From Pseudomonas sp. DY-1 (GTDB lineage: Bacteria; Pseudomonadota; Gammaproteobacteria; Pseudomonadales; Pseudomonadaceae): DNA of 64,000 nt. A program made the translations under genes and the position numbers. Position 1 is the first letter of the stretch, and each line of letters starts with the position of its first letter. Where the stretch lies: NCBI RefSeq assembly GCF_003626975.1, contig NZ_CP032616.1:4812001-4876000 (forward strand). The letters run 5' to 3'. Of the stretch, positions 53,043-61,885 are shown piece by piece. A model generated the notes under the pieces. That model was given only the letters and a program-made list of their open reading frames with translations. It was not told the origin of the DNA and made no database searches.

Positions 53043-53903
53043 TCAGCGACCGAGGTAGACCTCGATCACCTGTTCGTTGGCTTGCACGTCGGCCAGCGAG
53101 CCTTCGGCCAGGACGTGGCCCTGGTGCAGCACGGTGACGTGGTCGGCGATTGAGCCGACGAAGCCCATGTCATGCTCCACCACCATCAGCGAATGCTGGC
53201 CGGCGAGGCTCTTGAACAGCTCGGCGGTGAACTCGGTTTCGGCATCGGTCATGCCTGCCACCGGCTCGTCGAGCAGTAGCAGTTGCGGGTCCTGCATCAG
53301 CAGCATGCCGATCTCGAGGAACTGCTTCTGGCCGTGGGAGAGCAGGCCGGCCGGGCGATTGCGCGAGGCTTCCAGGCGGATCACCGCGAGCACTTCGTCG
53401 ATGCGGTCCTTCTGCTCGCCGGTGAGCTTCGCCCGCAGGCTGGCCCAGACGGATTTGTCGGTCTTCTGCGCCAGCTCCAGGTTCTCGAACACCGAGAGCG
53501 CCTCGAACACGGTGGGCTTCTGGAACTTGCGGCCGATGCCGGCCTGGGCGATTTCAACTTCGCTCATGCGGGTGAGGTCGAGTGTTTCGCCGAACCAGGC
53601 CTTGCCGGTGTCGGGTCGTGTCTTGCCGGTGATCACGTCCATCAGCGTGGTTTTGCCCGCGCCGTTGGGGCCGATGATGCAGCGCAGCTCACCGACCCCG
53701 ATGTAGAGGTTGAGATCGCGCAGCGCCTTGAAGCCATCGAAGCTGACGCTGATGTCTTCCAGGGTGAGGATGGTGCCGTGGCGCACGTCCAGGCCTTGGC
53801 CGGCGACATGGCCAAGGCCCAGAGCATCGCGGCCGCTGCCGGCGTCGCGGTTGGGATCGAAGGCGGGTTCGAGCATGAGTTCGGGTACCGGAGCTGCACG
53901 CAT
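53043..53903 (-). CDS. urtD: urea ABC transporter ATPase UrtD
   Basis: 286-residue ATPase. Walker A GPNGAGKTTLMD, signature LSHGQKQFLEIGMLL, Walker B LLLLDEPVAGMTD, H-loop VEHDMGFV. A 30-40 residue N-terminal extension before LTLEDISVSFDGFKAL is longer than in LivG. Its start lies directly beside the urtC stop, without overlap. Confidence 0.94.
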   Translation of the reverse strand: MRAAPVPELMLEPAFDPNRDAGSGRDALGLGHVAGQGLDVRHGTILTLEDISVSFDGFKALRDLNLYIGVGELRCIIGPNGAGKTTLMDVITGKTRPDTGKAWFGETLDLTRMSEVEIAQAGIGRKFQKPTVFEALSVFENLELAQKTDKSVWASLRAKLTGEQKDRIDEVLAVIRLEASRNRPAGLLSHGQKQFLEIGMLLMQDPQLLLLDEPVAGMTDAETEFTAELFKSLAGQHSLMVVEHDMGFVGSIADHVTVLHQGHVLAEGSLADVQANEQVIEVYLGR

Positions 53904-54992
53904 TTACTTTTCTCCCCGTTTGACCAGGCCAATCACGCCCTTGGGCAGATAGAGGGTGACCAGGATGAACAGGGCGCCGAGGAAGAACAGCCAGTACTCG
54001 GGGAAGGCTACGGTGAACCAGCTCTTCATGCCGTTGACCAGGCCGGCGCCGAGCAGTGGACCGATCAGCGAGCCGCGACCGCCGAGGGCGACCCACACGG
54101 CCGCTTCGATAGAGTTGGTGGGCGACATCTCGCTGGGATTGATGATGCCCACCTGGGGTACATAAAGCGCACCGGCCAGCCCGCAGAGCACAGCGGACAG
54201 CACCCAGATGAACAGCTTGTAACCACGCGGGTCGTAGCCGCAGAACATCAGGCGGTTCTCGGCGTCGCGCAACGCCGTGAGCACGCGGCCGAACTTGCTC
54301 CGGGCCAGACGCCAGCCGAGCAGCAGGCTGCCCACCAGTAGCGCCACCGTCGCCAGGAACAACACCGCGCGGGTGCCCGGCGCGGTAACGTCGAAGCCGA
54401 GGATGCGCTTGAAGTCGGTGAAGCCGTTGTTGCCGCCGAAGCCGGTTTCGTTACGGAAAAACAGCAGCATGCCGGCGAAGGTCAGCGCCTGGGTCATGAT
54501 CGAGAAGTACACGCCCTTGATCCGCGAACGGAAGGCGAAGAAGCCGAACACCAGCGCCAGCAAGCCTGGCGCCAACACCACCAGGCACATGGCCCAGAGG
54601 AAGTGCTGGGTGCCGGCCCAGTACCAGGGCAGCTCGGTCCAGGCGAGGAAGCTCATGAAGGCCGGTAGGCCGTCGCCGGCGGCTTCGCGCATCAGGTACA
54701 TGCCCATGGCATAGCCGCCCAGGGCGAAGAACAGCCCGTGGCCGAGGGACAGGAGCCCCGCGTAGCCCCAGACCAGGTCCAGGGCGAGGGCGACTATGGC
54801 GTAGCAGAGGATCTTGCCCACCAGGGTCAGGGTGTAGGCCGAGACTTGCAGCGGGTTGTCCGCCGGCAGCAGGTGCAGCAATGGCATGGCCAGCAGTAGG
54901 GCAAGCACCACCGCGCCGATGGCCAGCGAGGTGCGTGGGCCGAGGGTGGCCGTGGCGCGGGCAAGCAGGGTCTGGTTGAGTGGTTGAGTCAT
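53904..54992 (-). CDS. urtC: urea ABC transporter permease UrtC
   Basis: 362-residue inner-membrane permease with 9-10 hydrophobic helices. LDLVWGYAGLLSLGHGLFFA and a YAMGMYLM segment are typical of the LivM-like UrtC. The cytoplasmic loop LTALRDAENRLMFCGYDPRG contacts the ATPases. It overlaps urtB by one base. Confidence 0.93.
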   Translation of the reverse strand: MTQPLNQTLLARATATLGPRTSLAIGAVVLALLLAMPLLHLLPADNPLQVSAYTLTLVGKILCYAIVALALDLVWGYAGLLSLGHGLFFALGGYAMGMYLMREAAGDGLPAFMSFLAWTELPWYWAGTQHFLWAMCLVVLAPGLLALVFGFFAFRSRIKGVYFSIMTQALTFAGMLLFFRNETGFGGNNGFTDFKRILGFDVTAPGTRAVLFLATVALLVGSLLLGWRLARSKFGRVLTALRDAENRLMFCGYDPRGYKLFIWVLSAVLCGLAGALYVPQVGIINPSEMSPTNSIEAAVWVALGGRGSLIGPLLGAGLVNGMKSWFTVAFPEYWLFFLGALFILVTLYLPKGVIGLVKRGEK

Positions 54993-56560
54993 CAGTCGAT
55001 CACCCTGCCTTTCAGTGCGAAGAGGCCCTGCGGGCGCTTCTGTATGAAGAGAATGATCAGCGCCAGGATGAGTATCTTGCCCAGCACGGCACCGATCTGC
55101 GGTTCGAGGATCTTGTTCGCCACGCCGAGACCGAAGGCAGCCAGGACGCTGCCAGCAAGCTGGCCGACGCCACCCAGCACCACTACCAGGAACGAGTCGA
55201 TGATGTAGCCCTGGCCAAGGTCAGGGCCGACGTTGCCGATCTGCGACAGGGCGACGCCGCCAAGGCCGGCGATACCGGAGCCGAGGCCGAAGGCGAGCAT
55301 GTCCACGCGGCCAGTGGGCACGCCGCAGCAGGCGGCCATGTTGCGGTTCTGGGTGACGGCACGCACGTTGAGGCCCAGGCGGGTCTTGTTCAGCAGCAGC
55401 CAGGTCAGGACCACCACGAACAGGGCGAAGCCGATGATCACGATGCGGTTGTACGGCAGCACGAGGTTGGGCAGCACCTGCATCCCCCCGGACAGCCAGG
55501 TGGGGTTGGCCACTTCGACGTTCTGCGCACCGAAGATCACGCGAACCAGCTGGATCAGGATGAGGCTGATGCCCCAGGTCGCCAGCAGGGTTTCCAGCGG
55601 ACGGCCATAGAGGTGGCGGATCACCGTGCGCTCCAGCGCCATGCCCACCAGGGCGGTGACGAAGAAGGCCACCGGCAGCGCCACCAGCGGATAGAGCGCG
55701 AGCATTTCCGGCGCCAGGTGCTGGAAGCCCAGTTGCACCATGTAGGTGGTGTAGGCACCGAGCATCAGCATTTCGCCGTGGGCCATGTTGATCACCCCGA
55801 GCAGACCGAAGGTGATGGCCAGGCCGAGGGCCGCGAGCAGCAGGATGGAACCCAGCGACAGGCCGCTGAAGGCCTGGCCGAGTAGCTCGCCCACCAGCAG
55901 CCGGCGCTTGACCTGGGCCAGGCTGGTTTCGGCGGCGGTGCGTACGCCAGCATCGGTTTCCACGCTCGGGTCGAGCAGGGTTTCGAGACGGGTGCGGGCC
56001 AGCGGGTCGCCGGTTTCGCCGAGCAGGCGCACGGCGTTGAGGCGGATGGCAGGATCGGGGTCGACCAGCTGCAGGTTGGCCAGGGCGAGGCTGATGGCGT
56101 CGCGTACGCCGGTATCTTCTTCGGCCACCATGCGCTGGTTGAGCAATGGCAGTTGCGCGGGCTTGGCGCTCTTCTGCAATTGACGAGCGGCTTCCAGGCG
56201 CGCGGCGGGTTCGGCGGCGAGCAACTGGTGGCTGGCTTGGGCGGTGATCAGCAGGCCGCGTAGGCGGTTGTTCAGACGCAGCTTCTTCGGCGTTCCGACG
56301 GCAGCAGCATCACCTTCGGCGGCGATGAAGGCACCGTCCTGTTCGAGGAAGGCCTGTTTGGCGTCGATGGCGAAGCGGCCCTGCTGCAGGGCATCCAGTA
56401 GCGGCTGGCGCGCGGCGTCGGGCTCGGCGGCCCAGCGCTCCAGCAGTTTCGCCTGCTGCGCCGGATTGGCCGCGGCGAAGTCGTTGGCGTCGCCAGCCAG
56501 TGCTTCGAGGGGAAGCAGCAGGGCCAGGGCGAGGAGGATTCGGTAGAAGGCGGAGGGCAT
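54992..56560 (-). CDS. urtB: urea ABC transporter permease UrtB
   Basis: 522-residue permease. A signal peptide or hydrophobic start (1-22) and a helical periplasmic domain with HEAT-like sequence (about 25-240, RLNAVRLLGETGDPLARTRL) precede the LivH-like membrane core from about 245 (LGLAITFGLLGVINMAHGEM). This N-terminal extension is characteristic of UrtB. The ATG beginning MPSAFYRILL was preferred because AGGA lies before it; an in-frame ATG 18 bases upstream is also possible. Confidence 0.92.
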   Translation of the reverse strand: MPSAFYRILLALALLLPLEALAGDANDFAAANPAQQAKLLERWAAEPDAARQPLLDALQQGRFAIDAKQAFLEQDGAFIAAEGDAAAVGTPKKLRLNNRLRGLLITAQASHQLLAAEPAARLEAARQLQKSAKPAQLPLLNQRMVAEEDTGVRDAISLALANLQLVDPDPAIRLNAVRLLGETGDPLARTRLETLLDPSVETDAGVRTAAETSLAQVKRRLLVGELLGQAFSGLSLGSILLLAALGLAITFGLLGVINMAHGEMLMLGAYTTYMVQLGFQHLAPEMLALYPLVALPVAFFVTALVGMALERTVIRHLYGRPLETLLATWGISLILIQLVRVIFGAQNVEVANPTWLSGGMQVLPNLVLPYNRIVIIGFALFVVVLTWLLLNKTRLGLNVRAVTQNRNMAACCGVPTGRVDMLAFGLGSGIAGLGGVALSQIGNVGPDLGQGYIIDSFLVVVLGGVGQLAGSVLAAFGLGVANKILEPQIGAVLGKILILALIILFIQKRPQGLFALKGRVID

Positions 56561-56610
56561 GGGATGGTCCTGGTTCATTGCGCGAGTAGAGGGCTGTGCC
56601 GACTGACACT

Positions 56611-56730
56611 TCCCTCACCCCCGGCCCCTCTCCCAGGGGGAGAGGGGTGACGTGGTGCCGGGCGCCGTGTTTCCCCGAGGCTCCGAACGATTCCCCTCTC
56701 CCTCCGGGAGAGGGGCTAGGGGGGAGGGAA
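56611..56730. repeat. two family B palindromes
   Basis: TCCCTCACCCCCGGCCCCTC with TCCCAGGGGGAGAGGGGTGA at 56611-56650, and TTCCCCTCTCCCTCCGGGAG with AGGGGCTAGGGGGGAGGG at 56691-56730. They fill the urtA-urtB gap, where a stem may set binding-protein versus permease expression. Confidence 0.6.
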
Positions 56731-56768
56731 CCTGGTTCGGCACGGTGTCCCGGACAACCTCATTCAGC

Positions 56769-58034
56769 TCAGTTGCTCTTCACCGCATAGTCCGGCTTCT
56801 TGTCGTTGCCGGGGATGAAGGGACTCCAGGGCTCAGCGCGCAGCGGGCCTTCGGTCTGCCAGACCACGGAGAACTGACCGTCTTCCTGGATCTCGCCGAT
56901 CATCACCGGCTTGTGCAGGTGGTGGTTGGTCTTGTCCATGGTCAGGGTGTAGCCGGACGGCGCGGCGAAGGACTGGCCGGCCAGGGCTTCGCGGACCTTG
57001 TCCACATCGGTGGTGCCGGCTTTCTCCACGGCCTGCGCCCACATATGGATGCCTACGTAGGTGGCCTCCATCGGGTCGTTGGTCACCGCAGTCTGGTAGT
57101 TGGGCAGGTTCTTGGCTTTCGCATAGGCCTTCCACTGCTCGACGAACTTGCCGTTGACCGGGTTATCCACGGACTCGAAGTAGTTCCAGGCGGCCAGGTG
57201 GCCCACCAGCGGTTTGGTGTCGATGCCGCGCAGTTCTTCCTCGCCCACCGAGAAGGCCACCACCGGTACGTCGGTGGCTTCCAGGCCCTGGTTGGCCAGT
57301 TCCTTGTAGAAGGGCACGTTGGAGTCGCCGTTGACGGTGGAGATCACTGCGGTTTTGCCGCCAGCGGAGAACTTCTTGATGTTGGCGACGATGGTTTGAT
57401 AGTCGCTGTGGCCGAAGGGGGTGTAGACCTCTTCGATGTCCTTGTCGGCGATACCCTTGCTATGCAGGAAGCTGCGCAGGATCTTGTTGGTGGTGCGCGG
57501 GTAGACGTAGTCGGTGCCCAGCAGGAAGAAGCGCTTGGCGCTGCCGCCGTCTTCGCTCATCAGGTACTCGACGGCCGGAATGGCTTGCTGGTTCGGCGCG
57601 GCGCCGGTGTAGAAGACGTTGGGGGAGAGTTCTTCACCCTCGTACTGCACCGGGTAGAAGAGCAGCCCGTTGAGCTCCTCGAAGACTGGCAGCACGGACT
57701 TGCGCGATACCGAGGTCCAGCAACCGAAGACCACATCCACCTTATCCTTGGTCAGCAGCTGGCGGGCCTTCTCGGCGAACAGCGGCCAGTTGGACGCAGG
57801 GTCCACCACCACCGGCTCGAGTTGCTTGCCGTTGACGCCGCCCTTGGCGTTGATCTCGTCGATGGTCATCAGCGCCATGTCTTTGAGCGAGGTCTCGGAA
57901 ATCGCCATGGTGCCGGAGAGGGAGTGCAGGATGCCGACCTTGATGGTCTCGGCCGCCTGAATAGTCCAGGACATGCCCATGGCGGCGATGGATGCGGAAA
58001 GGGTGAACGCCTTGATCAGGCTGCGACGTTGCAT
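56769..58034 (-). CDS. urtA: urea ABC transporter binding protein UrtA
   Basis: 421-residue periplasmic binding protein, a LivJ-like fold. The start MQRRSLIKAFTLSASIAAMG has a twin-arginine-like RR and a signal peptide ending near AAETIKVG. UrtA hallmarks are ETIKVGILHSLSGTMAIS, VDPASNWPLFAEKA and FYPVQYEGEE. The chosen ATG has GGAGA about 8 bases upstream; an earlier in-frame ATG gives MDKNGDRP and is less likely. A TATCCAAGTT motif lies 18 bases upstream. Confidence 0.95.
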   Translation of the reverse strand: MQRRSLIKAFTLSASIAAMGMSWTIQAAETIKVGILHSLSGTMAISETSLKDMALMTIDEINAKGGVNGKQLEPVVVDPASNWPLFAEKARQLLTKDKVDVVFGCWTSVSRKSVLPVFEELNGLLFYPVQYEGEELSPNVFYTGAAPNQQAIPAVEYLMSEDGGSAKRFFLLGTDYVYPRTTNKILRSFLHSKGIADKDIEEVYTPFGHSDYQTIVANIKKFSAGGKTAVISTVNGDSNVPFYKELANQGLEATDVPVVAFSVGEEELRGIDTKPLVGHLAAWNYFESVDNPVNGKFVEQWKAYAKAKNLPNYQTAVTNDPMEATYVGIHMWAQAVEKAGTTDVDKVREALAGQSFAAPSGYTLTMDKTNHHLHKPVMIGEIQEDGQFSVVWQTEGPLRAEPWSPFIPGNDKKPDYAVKSN

Positions 58035-58051
58035 GGGTCGATCTCCGTTCT

Positions 58052-58061
58052 TATCCAAGTT
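58052..58061. promoter_or_regulatory. shared motif upstream of urtA
   Basis: TATCCAAGTT (AACTTGGATA on the coding strand), 18 bases before the urtA start. The same 10-mer lies 20 bases before atzF at 60662. It could be a half-site for the GntR regulator encoded between them. Confidence 0.4.
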
Positions 58062-58120
58062 TTTGAAATAACTGCGTTTATTGGTTTGGTGTCCGGGCAG
58101 TATTCAAAGGGGCTTCCTCG

Positions 58121-58837
58121 TCACCCTTGGGCGGGCTGCGGTCTCTGCCGAGCGCTGTGCAACATGTGCAGGGTGATCTTGCGTACTTCGGCCTTGCTGG
58201 TTTCGATATGGGTCCTCAGCAATTGCTGTGCCTCTTCGCAGCGGCGGTGCGTGATGGCCTGGAGAATTGCGGCGTGTTCGACGTAGGTGGCGTCGACACG
58301 AGGTGTCTGGGTGAAGTCCAGGCGCCGGATGATGCGGATCTTTTCGCTGACTTCACGGTGGATACGGGCCATCTCGCGATTGCCTGCGGCTTCCACCAAC
58401 TGGCAATGAAAATCCTCGTCCAGGCGCGACACTTCGAAGCCGTCGTCCGGTCGCGGTTGCACCATCCAGGTGCGACTGAGCCGTTGCAGTGCCTCGGGTT
58501 GCTCGCCAGTGGGGCGGCAGCAGTGGCGACGTACGGCCTCCAGTTCCAGGACGATGCGTAGTTCGTACAGCTCTTCGAAGTGATCGAAGTCGAACGCCTT
58601 CACCTGCCAGCCGCTGCGAAAGCGCACTTCCAGGTAGCCCTCGCGCTCCAGACGATGCAGGGCCTGGCGCACCGGCGTACGACTGGCGGCCATGCGCTCG
58701 GCTATATCGCCTTCGCTGAAGCGGTCGCCGGGCAGCAGGCGGAACTCGCTGATGTCCTCCTTGAGTCGGGCGTAGATGCGTCCGGCCAGGCTGTCGGGGC
58801 GCTCCTGGCGCCCGTTGCTGGTGCTGGCGAGTTGCAT
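58121..58837 (-). CDS. GntR/FCD family transcriptional regulator
   Basis: 238-residue regulator. Winged HTH at about 20-75 (LKEDISEFRLLPGDRFSEGD, then IAERMAASRTPVRQALHRLE), and an all-helical FCD effector domain after it with the family metal/ligand residues Asp-x4-His (DEDFHCQLVEAAGN), and His in THIETSK. It lies two bases after atzF, in the same direction, so it is in an operon with it. It may regulate atzF and urt genes, perhaps sensing a urea or allophanate derivative. Confidence 0.87.
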   Translation of the reverse strand: MQLASTSNGRQERPDSLAGRIYARLKEDISEFRLLPGDRFSEGDIAERMAASRTPVRQALHRLEREGYLEVRFRSGWQVKAFDFDHFEELYELRIVLELEAVRRHCCRPTGEQPEALQRLSRTWMVQPRPDDGFEVSRLDEDFHCQLVEAAGNREMARIHREVSEKIRIIRRLDFTQTPRVDATYVEHAAILQAITHRRCEEAQQLLRTHIETSKAEVRKITLHMLHSARQRPQPAQG

Positions 58838-58839
58838 GG

Positions 58840-60642
58840 TCAGCGCTGCTGACTGGCGATAAAGGCGCGCCAGCCACCGAAGCCGGTGATGTCGCGGGCG
58901 CCTTCCAGTGCGTAGGGCTCGCAGATGAAGCCCTTCACCCAGCGACCGTCTTCCAGCTGCAGGTTGCCGATGCCCAGCGGCGGCGGGATTTCGGCGACGA
59001 ACTCGCCGAAGCGCGCCAGCGGGATGTCCCAGAGCTCGACGATCAGCGCGGCGCCATCCGGTCTGCGCGCCAGACCTGGTTTGGGCGGCACGGTGCCGGG
59101 CAGGGCGAACAGGCGGTAGTCGGTAGCGGTGCGGGTTTCTTCCACCAGCACGGCGTTTCGGGCGGTGAGCTGGAAGTTCAGCGGCATGCCTGTGAGGTGG
59201 GCGCCGACCACCGCAACGCGGACACATCCTGGCGCCTGGCTCGCGGGCGCCAGGGGCGGCAGCACGCGTCCAGTGGCGCCCAGTGGCAGGCCGAGGCTGG
59301 CTTGCCAGCGTTTGCCGAAGTCGGCTAGCGCGGCGTCGTGCCAGGCTGGGGCGAGCAGGGTGATGCCGGCCGGCAGGCCATCGGCCCGGAACCCGGCGGG
59401 CAGGGCCAGGGCGGCGAGGTCGGAGAAATTGGTGAAGTTGGTGTAGGTGCCGAACTGGGCGTTGAACAGTACCGGCTCTTCGGCCATCTCGGCGATGCGG
59501 CGGATGGTCGGCGAGGTGGGCACCACCAGGGCGTCGAAGGGTTCGAGGGCCAGGTTGATCTGGCGCGCCAGTTCGGCACGCAGGTATTCGGCGCGGTAGG
59601 CGTCGCAGGCGCTGTAGTTCAGGCCGTTGGCGAGAATGCCGTGCACCACCGGATCCATGGCATCGGGCTGATCGCTGAAGATGGCGCCGGCCGCCACGGT
59701 GCGTTCGGCCACCCAGGGACCCTGGTAGAGCTGCGCGGCCAACTGGCGGAAGGGGCTGAAGTCGATTGGGGTGATCTCGGCGCCGAGGGTACGAAGTTTG
59801 TCCAGCGCGGCCTCGAAGACGGCACGGGTCTGCTCGTCACCGAAGAATTCCAGGGTGTCCGGCACTGCCAGCTTTGGCCTCGCGGACACGCCGACCGGAT
59901 TGCTGTTGGGGTTTTGCCGGGAGTACGGGTCGCGGGCGTCGTAACCGCCACCAATGCGCGCGACGGTTTCCGCGTCGGCCACCGTCAAGGCGAACACCGA
60001 GATGCAGTCGATGGTGCGGCAGGCCGGCACCAGACCGGCGTTGGACAGCCAGCCCTTGGTGGGTTTCAGCCCGACGATGTTGTTGAAACCCGCTGGCACG
60101 CGGCCGGAGCCGGCGGTATCGGTGCCGAGGGAAAAGGGCACCAGGCCGCGCGCCACGACCGAGGCGGAGCCTGAACTGGAGCCGCCGCTGACGTAGTCCG
60201 GATCGAAGGTGTTGGCGACGGCCCCATAGGGCGAGCGGGTTCCCACCAGCCCAGTGGCGAACTGGTCGAGGTTGGTCTTGCCAATGAGGATGGCGCCGGC
60301 TGCGCGCAGGCGGGCAACCACGTGGGCGTCGTCGATGGCTTCATACGCGAAGGCCGGGCAGGCGGCGGTGGTGGTCCAGCCCGCGGCGTCGATGTTGTCC
60401 TTGATGGCGAAGGGGACACCGTAGAGGGGCAGGCGCTCACGCCGGCCTTCGGCAGCGGTCAGCAGGTCAGCGAGTTCGATGAGCTGGGCATCGAGCTGCT
60501 CGGCGCTGGCCAGGCTGATCCAGGCGTTGTCTTCTGCATCGAGGCGCTGGAGCAGGGCGTGCAGCAAATCGGCGGGTTGCAGTTGGTCGCGGTAGGCCTG
60601 TTGCCAGTCTGAAAGGGTGAAGGCGAGAGGGGCTTCGGACAT
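58840..60642 (-). CDS. atzF: allophanate hydrolase
   Basis: 600-residue enzyme hydrolysing allophanate to ammonia and CO2. The amidase domain (1-about 450) has the Ser-cisSer-Lys triad: Lys81 (AIKDNID), Ser156 in GGSSSGSA and Ser179 (GTDTAGSG). The C-terminal domain (about 470-600; VAVVGAHLTG, GMPLNFQLT and GTVPPKPGLARR) is the AtzF C-domain. It normally partners with urea carboxylase; none is encoded in this window. It starts an operon with the GntR gene. An in-frame ATG 15 bases upstream is possible. Confidence 0.92.
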   Translation of the reverse strand: MSEAPLAFTLSDWQQAYRDQLQPADLLHALLQRLDAEDNAWISLASAEQLDAQLIELADLLTAAEGRRERLPLYGVPFAIKDNIDAAGWTTTAACPAFAYEAIDDAHVVARLRAAGAILIGKTNLDQFATGLVGTRSPYGAVANTFDPDYVSGGSSSGSASVVARGLVPFSLGTDTAGSGRVPAGFNNIVGLKPTKGWLSNAGLVPACRTIDCISVFALTVADAETVARIGGGYDARDPYSRQNPNSNPVGVSARPKLAVPDTLEFFGDEQTRAVFEAALDKLRTLGAEITPIDFSPFRQLAAQLYQGPWVAERTVAAGAIFSDQPDAMDPVVHGILANGLNYSACDAYRAEYLRAELARQINLALEPFDALVVPTSPTIRRIAEMAEEPVLFNAQFGTYTNFTNFSDLAALALPAGFRADGLPAGITLLAPAWHDAALADFGKRWQASLGLPLGATGRVLPPLAPASQAPGCVRVAVVGAHLTGMPLNFQLTARNAVLVEETRTATDYRLFALPGTVPPKPGLARRPDGAALIVELWDIPLARFGEFVAEIPPPLGIGNLQLEDGRWVKGFICEPYALEGARDITGFGGWRAFIASQQR

Positions 60643-60661
60643 GCTCTGGAGTTCCATCTTG

Positions 60662-60671
60662 TATCCAAGTT
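60662..60671. promoter_or_regulatory. shared motif upstream of atzF
   Basis: TATCCAAGTT within CTTGTATCCAAG, an imperfect dyad (CTTG/CAAG arms) typical of GntR-FCD sites. The same 10-mer is upstream of urtA at 58052. Confidence 0.45.
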
Positions 60672-60800
60672 GGAATTCCCTTGAGCAAGGCTGGTGCCAG
60701 AGTCTGGAAAGCCGCGCCATTGCTGGGGTCAGGGCTTATTCGCGATGTTCGCGGTGCGCCTCGATGCGCACCGCGCCAGGGCATGGGCGGCGAATCAGGA

Positions 60801-60845
60801 CGTAGGTTGGTGCAAAGCGAAGCGAAGCCCAACGCCGAGTTGGGC
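60801..60845. repeat. family C palindrome
   Basis: CGTAGGTTGGTGCAAAGCG and AAGCGAAGCCCAACGCCGAG, then TTGGGC. Located between atzF and marC. Confidence 0.55.
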
Positions 60846-60858
60846 ATTGCGCACGAAG

Positions 60859-61467
60859 CTACAGCACCAGGTAATTCTTCACCCCGGTGAAGATGATCTG
60901 CGCGGCCAGGGCGCAGACGAACAGGCCCATCAGGCGACTGACGATCTGCAGGCCCTGGTCGCCGAGGATGCGTTCGATGTGGTCGGAAAGGTAGAGGATG
61001 GCTCCGACCGTGGCCGAAGCGATGGCGATGGCGAAAAGAGCCGTGAACTTGTCATTCCAGTGCACATGGCCGGCACCCATCACCAGCATGGCGCCGATGG
61101 TGCCGGGGCCGACGGTCAGCGGAATGGTCAGCGGGACGATGGTGACGTCCTGTTGCACGTTGTCCGCCTGTACTGCCGGCTTGCCCTGGGCCATGCCAAG
61201 GGCAGAGATGAACAGCACGGTGCCGGCGCCGATACGGAAGGCGTCGATGGTGATGCCGAAGACATTGAAGATGGCCTGGCCGAACAGGTAAAGCAGGGCG
61301 CTCGCCACCAGCGTACCGAGGGCGACTTTCCATGCGAGCTTCTTGCGCTCCTTCACCGTGTATCCGCGGGTCAGGCTGATGAAGCAGGAGAGCACGAAGA
61401 AGGGGCTGTAGAGCACCAGCATCTTCAGGTACAGGCTGGAAAGGCTTTCGAGCATGGGGGCATCCAT
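60859..61467 (-). CDS. marC: MarC family membrane protein
   Basis: 202-residue inner-membrane protein with six helices. Typical MarC motifs are SPFFVLSCFISLTRG and VPLTIPLTVGPGTIGAMLVM. The family's transport role is unknown; the historical multidrug link was not confirmed. The ATG beginning MDAPMLESL was taken; ribosome site is weak. It is divergent from the small ubiquitin-like gene over about 130 bases. Confidence 0.87.
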   Translation of the reverse strand: MDAPMLESLSSLYLKMLVLYSPFFVLSCFISLTRGYTVKERKKLAWKVALGTLVASALLYLFGQAIFNVFGITIDAFRIGAGTVLFISALGMAQGKPAVQADNVQQDVTIVPLTIPLTVGPGTIGAMLVMGAGHVHWNDKFTALFAIAIASATVGAILYLSDHIERILGDQGLQIVSRLMGLFVCALAAQIIFTGVKNYLVL

Positions 61468-61594
61468 TCTTGACTGCGAGGGCCGCTCATCAGTGTAGAG
61501 GCTGCCCTGCCATTGGGCGCACAACTATAACCGCGTCACCGGGGTCGGCTATACCTTCCCCCACTGGGTCGTTTCGTCGCGCAGGGAGCCGTTG

Positions 61595-61864
61595 ATGGCG
61601 CGCATGAGCTTTACCCCCAACCTCCAGCGTCACCTCGATGTCCCCGAACTGGACGTCGCGGCTTCCTCCGTGGCCGAGGCGCTGGAAGCCGCTTTCGTCG
61701 CCAATCCACGCCTGCGCAGCTACCTGCTGGATGATCAGGGTCGCCTGCGCCGGCATGTGGCGATCTTCGTCGATGCCCAGCAGGTCAGTGACCGCCGACG
61801 CCTCAGCGATCCCGTGGGACCATCCAGTGACATCTTCGTTGTCCAGGCGCTGTCCGGCGGCTGA
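61595..61864 (+). CDS. MoaD/ThiS-like ubiquitin-fold protein ending in Gly-Gly
   Basis: 89-residue protein. It ends in VVQALSGG, the diglycine tail that E1-like enzymes adenylate in MoaD, ThiS and other sulfur-carrier or modifier proteins. The middle ALEAAFVANPRLRSYLLDDQ and HVAIFVDAQQVSDRR fit the beta-grasp pattern, and the expected Asp-rich loop is RRLSDPVGPSSDIFVV. GGGAG is 6 bases before the ATG. Only 21 bases separate it from the beta-propeller gene. No E1-like, JAB or MoaE partner is encoded here, so the target is unknown. Confidence 0.82.
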   Translation: MARMSFTPNLQRHLDVPELDVAASSVAEALEAAFVANPRLRSYLLDDQGRLRRHVAIFVDAQQVSDRRRLSDPVGPSSDIFVVQALSGG

Positions 61865-61885
61865 GCCGGCGCAAGGAGAAGGAGC

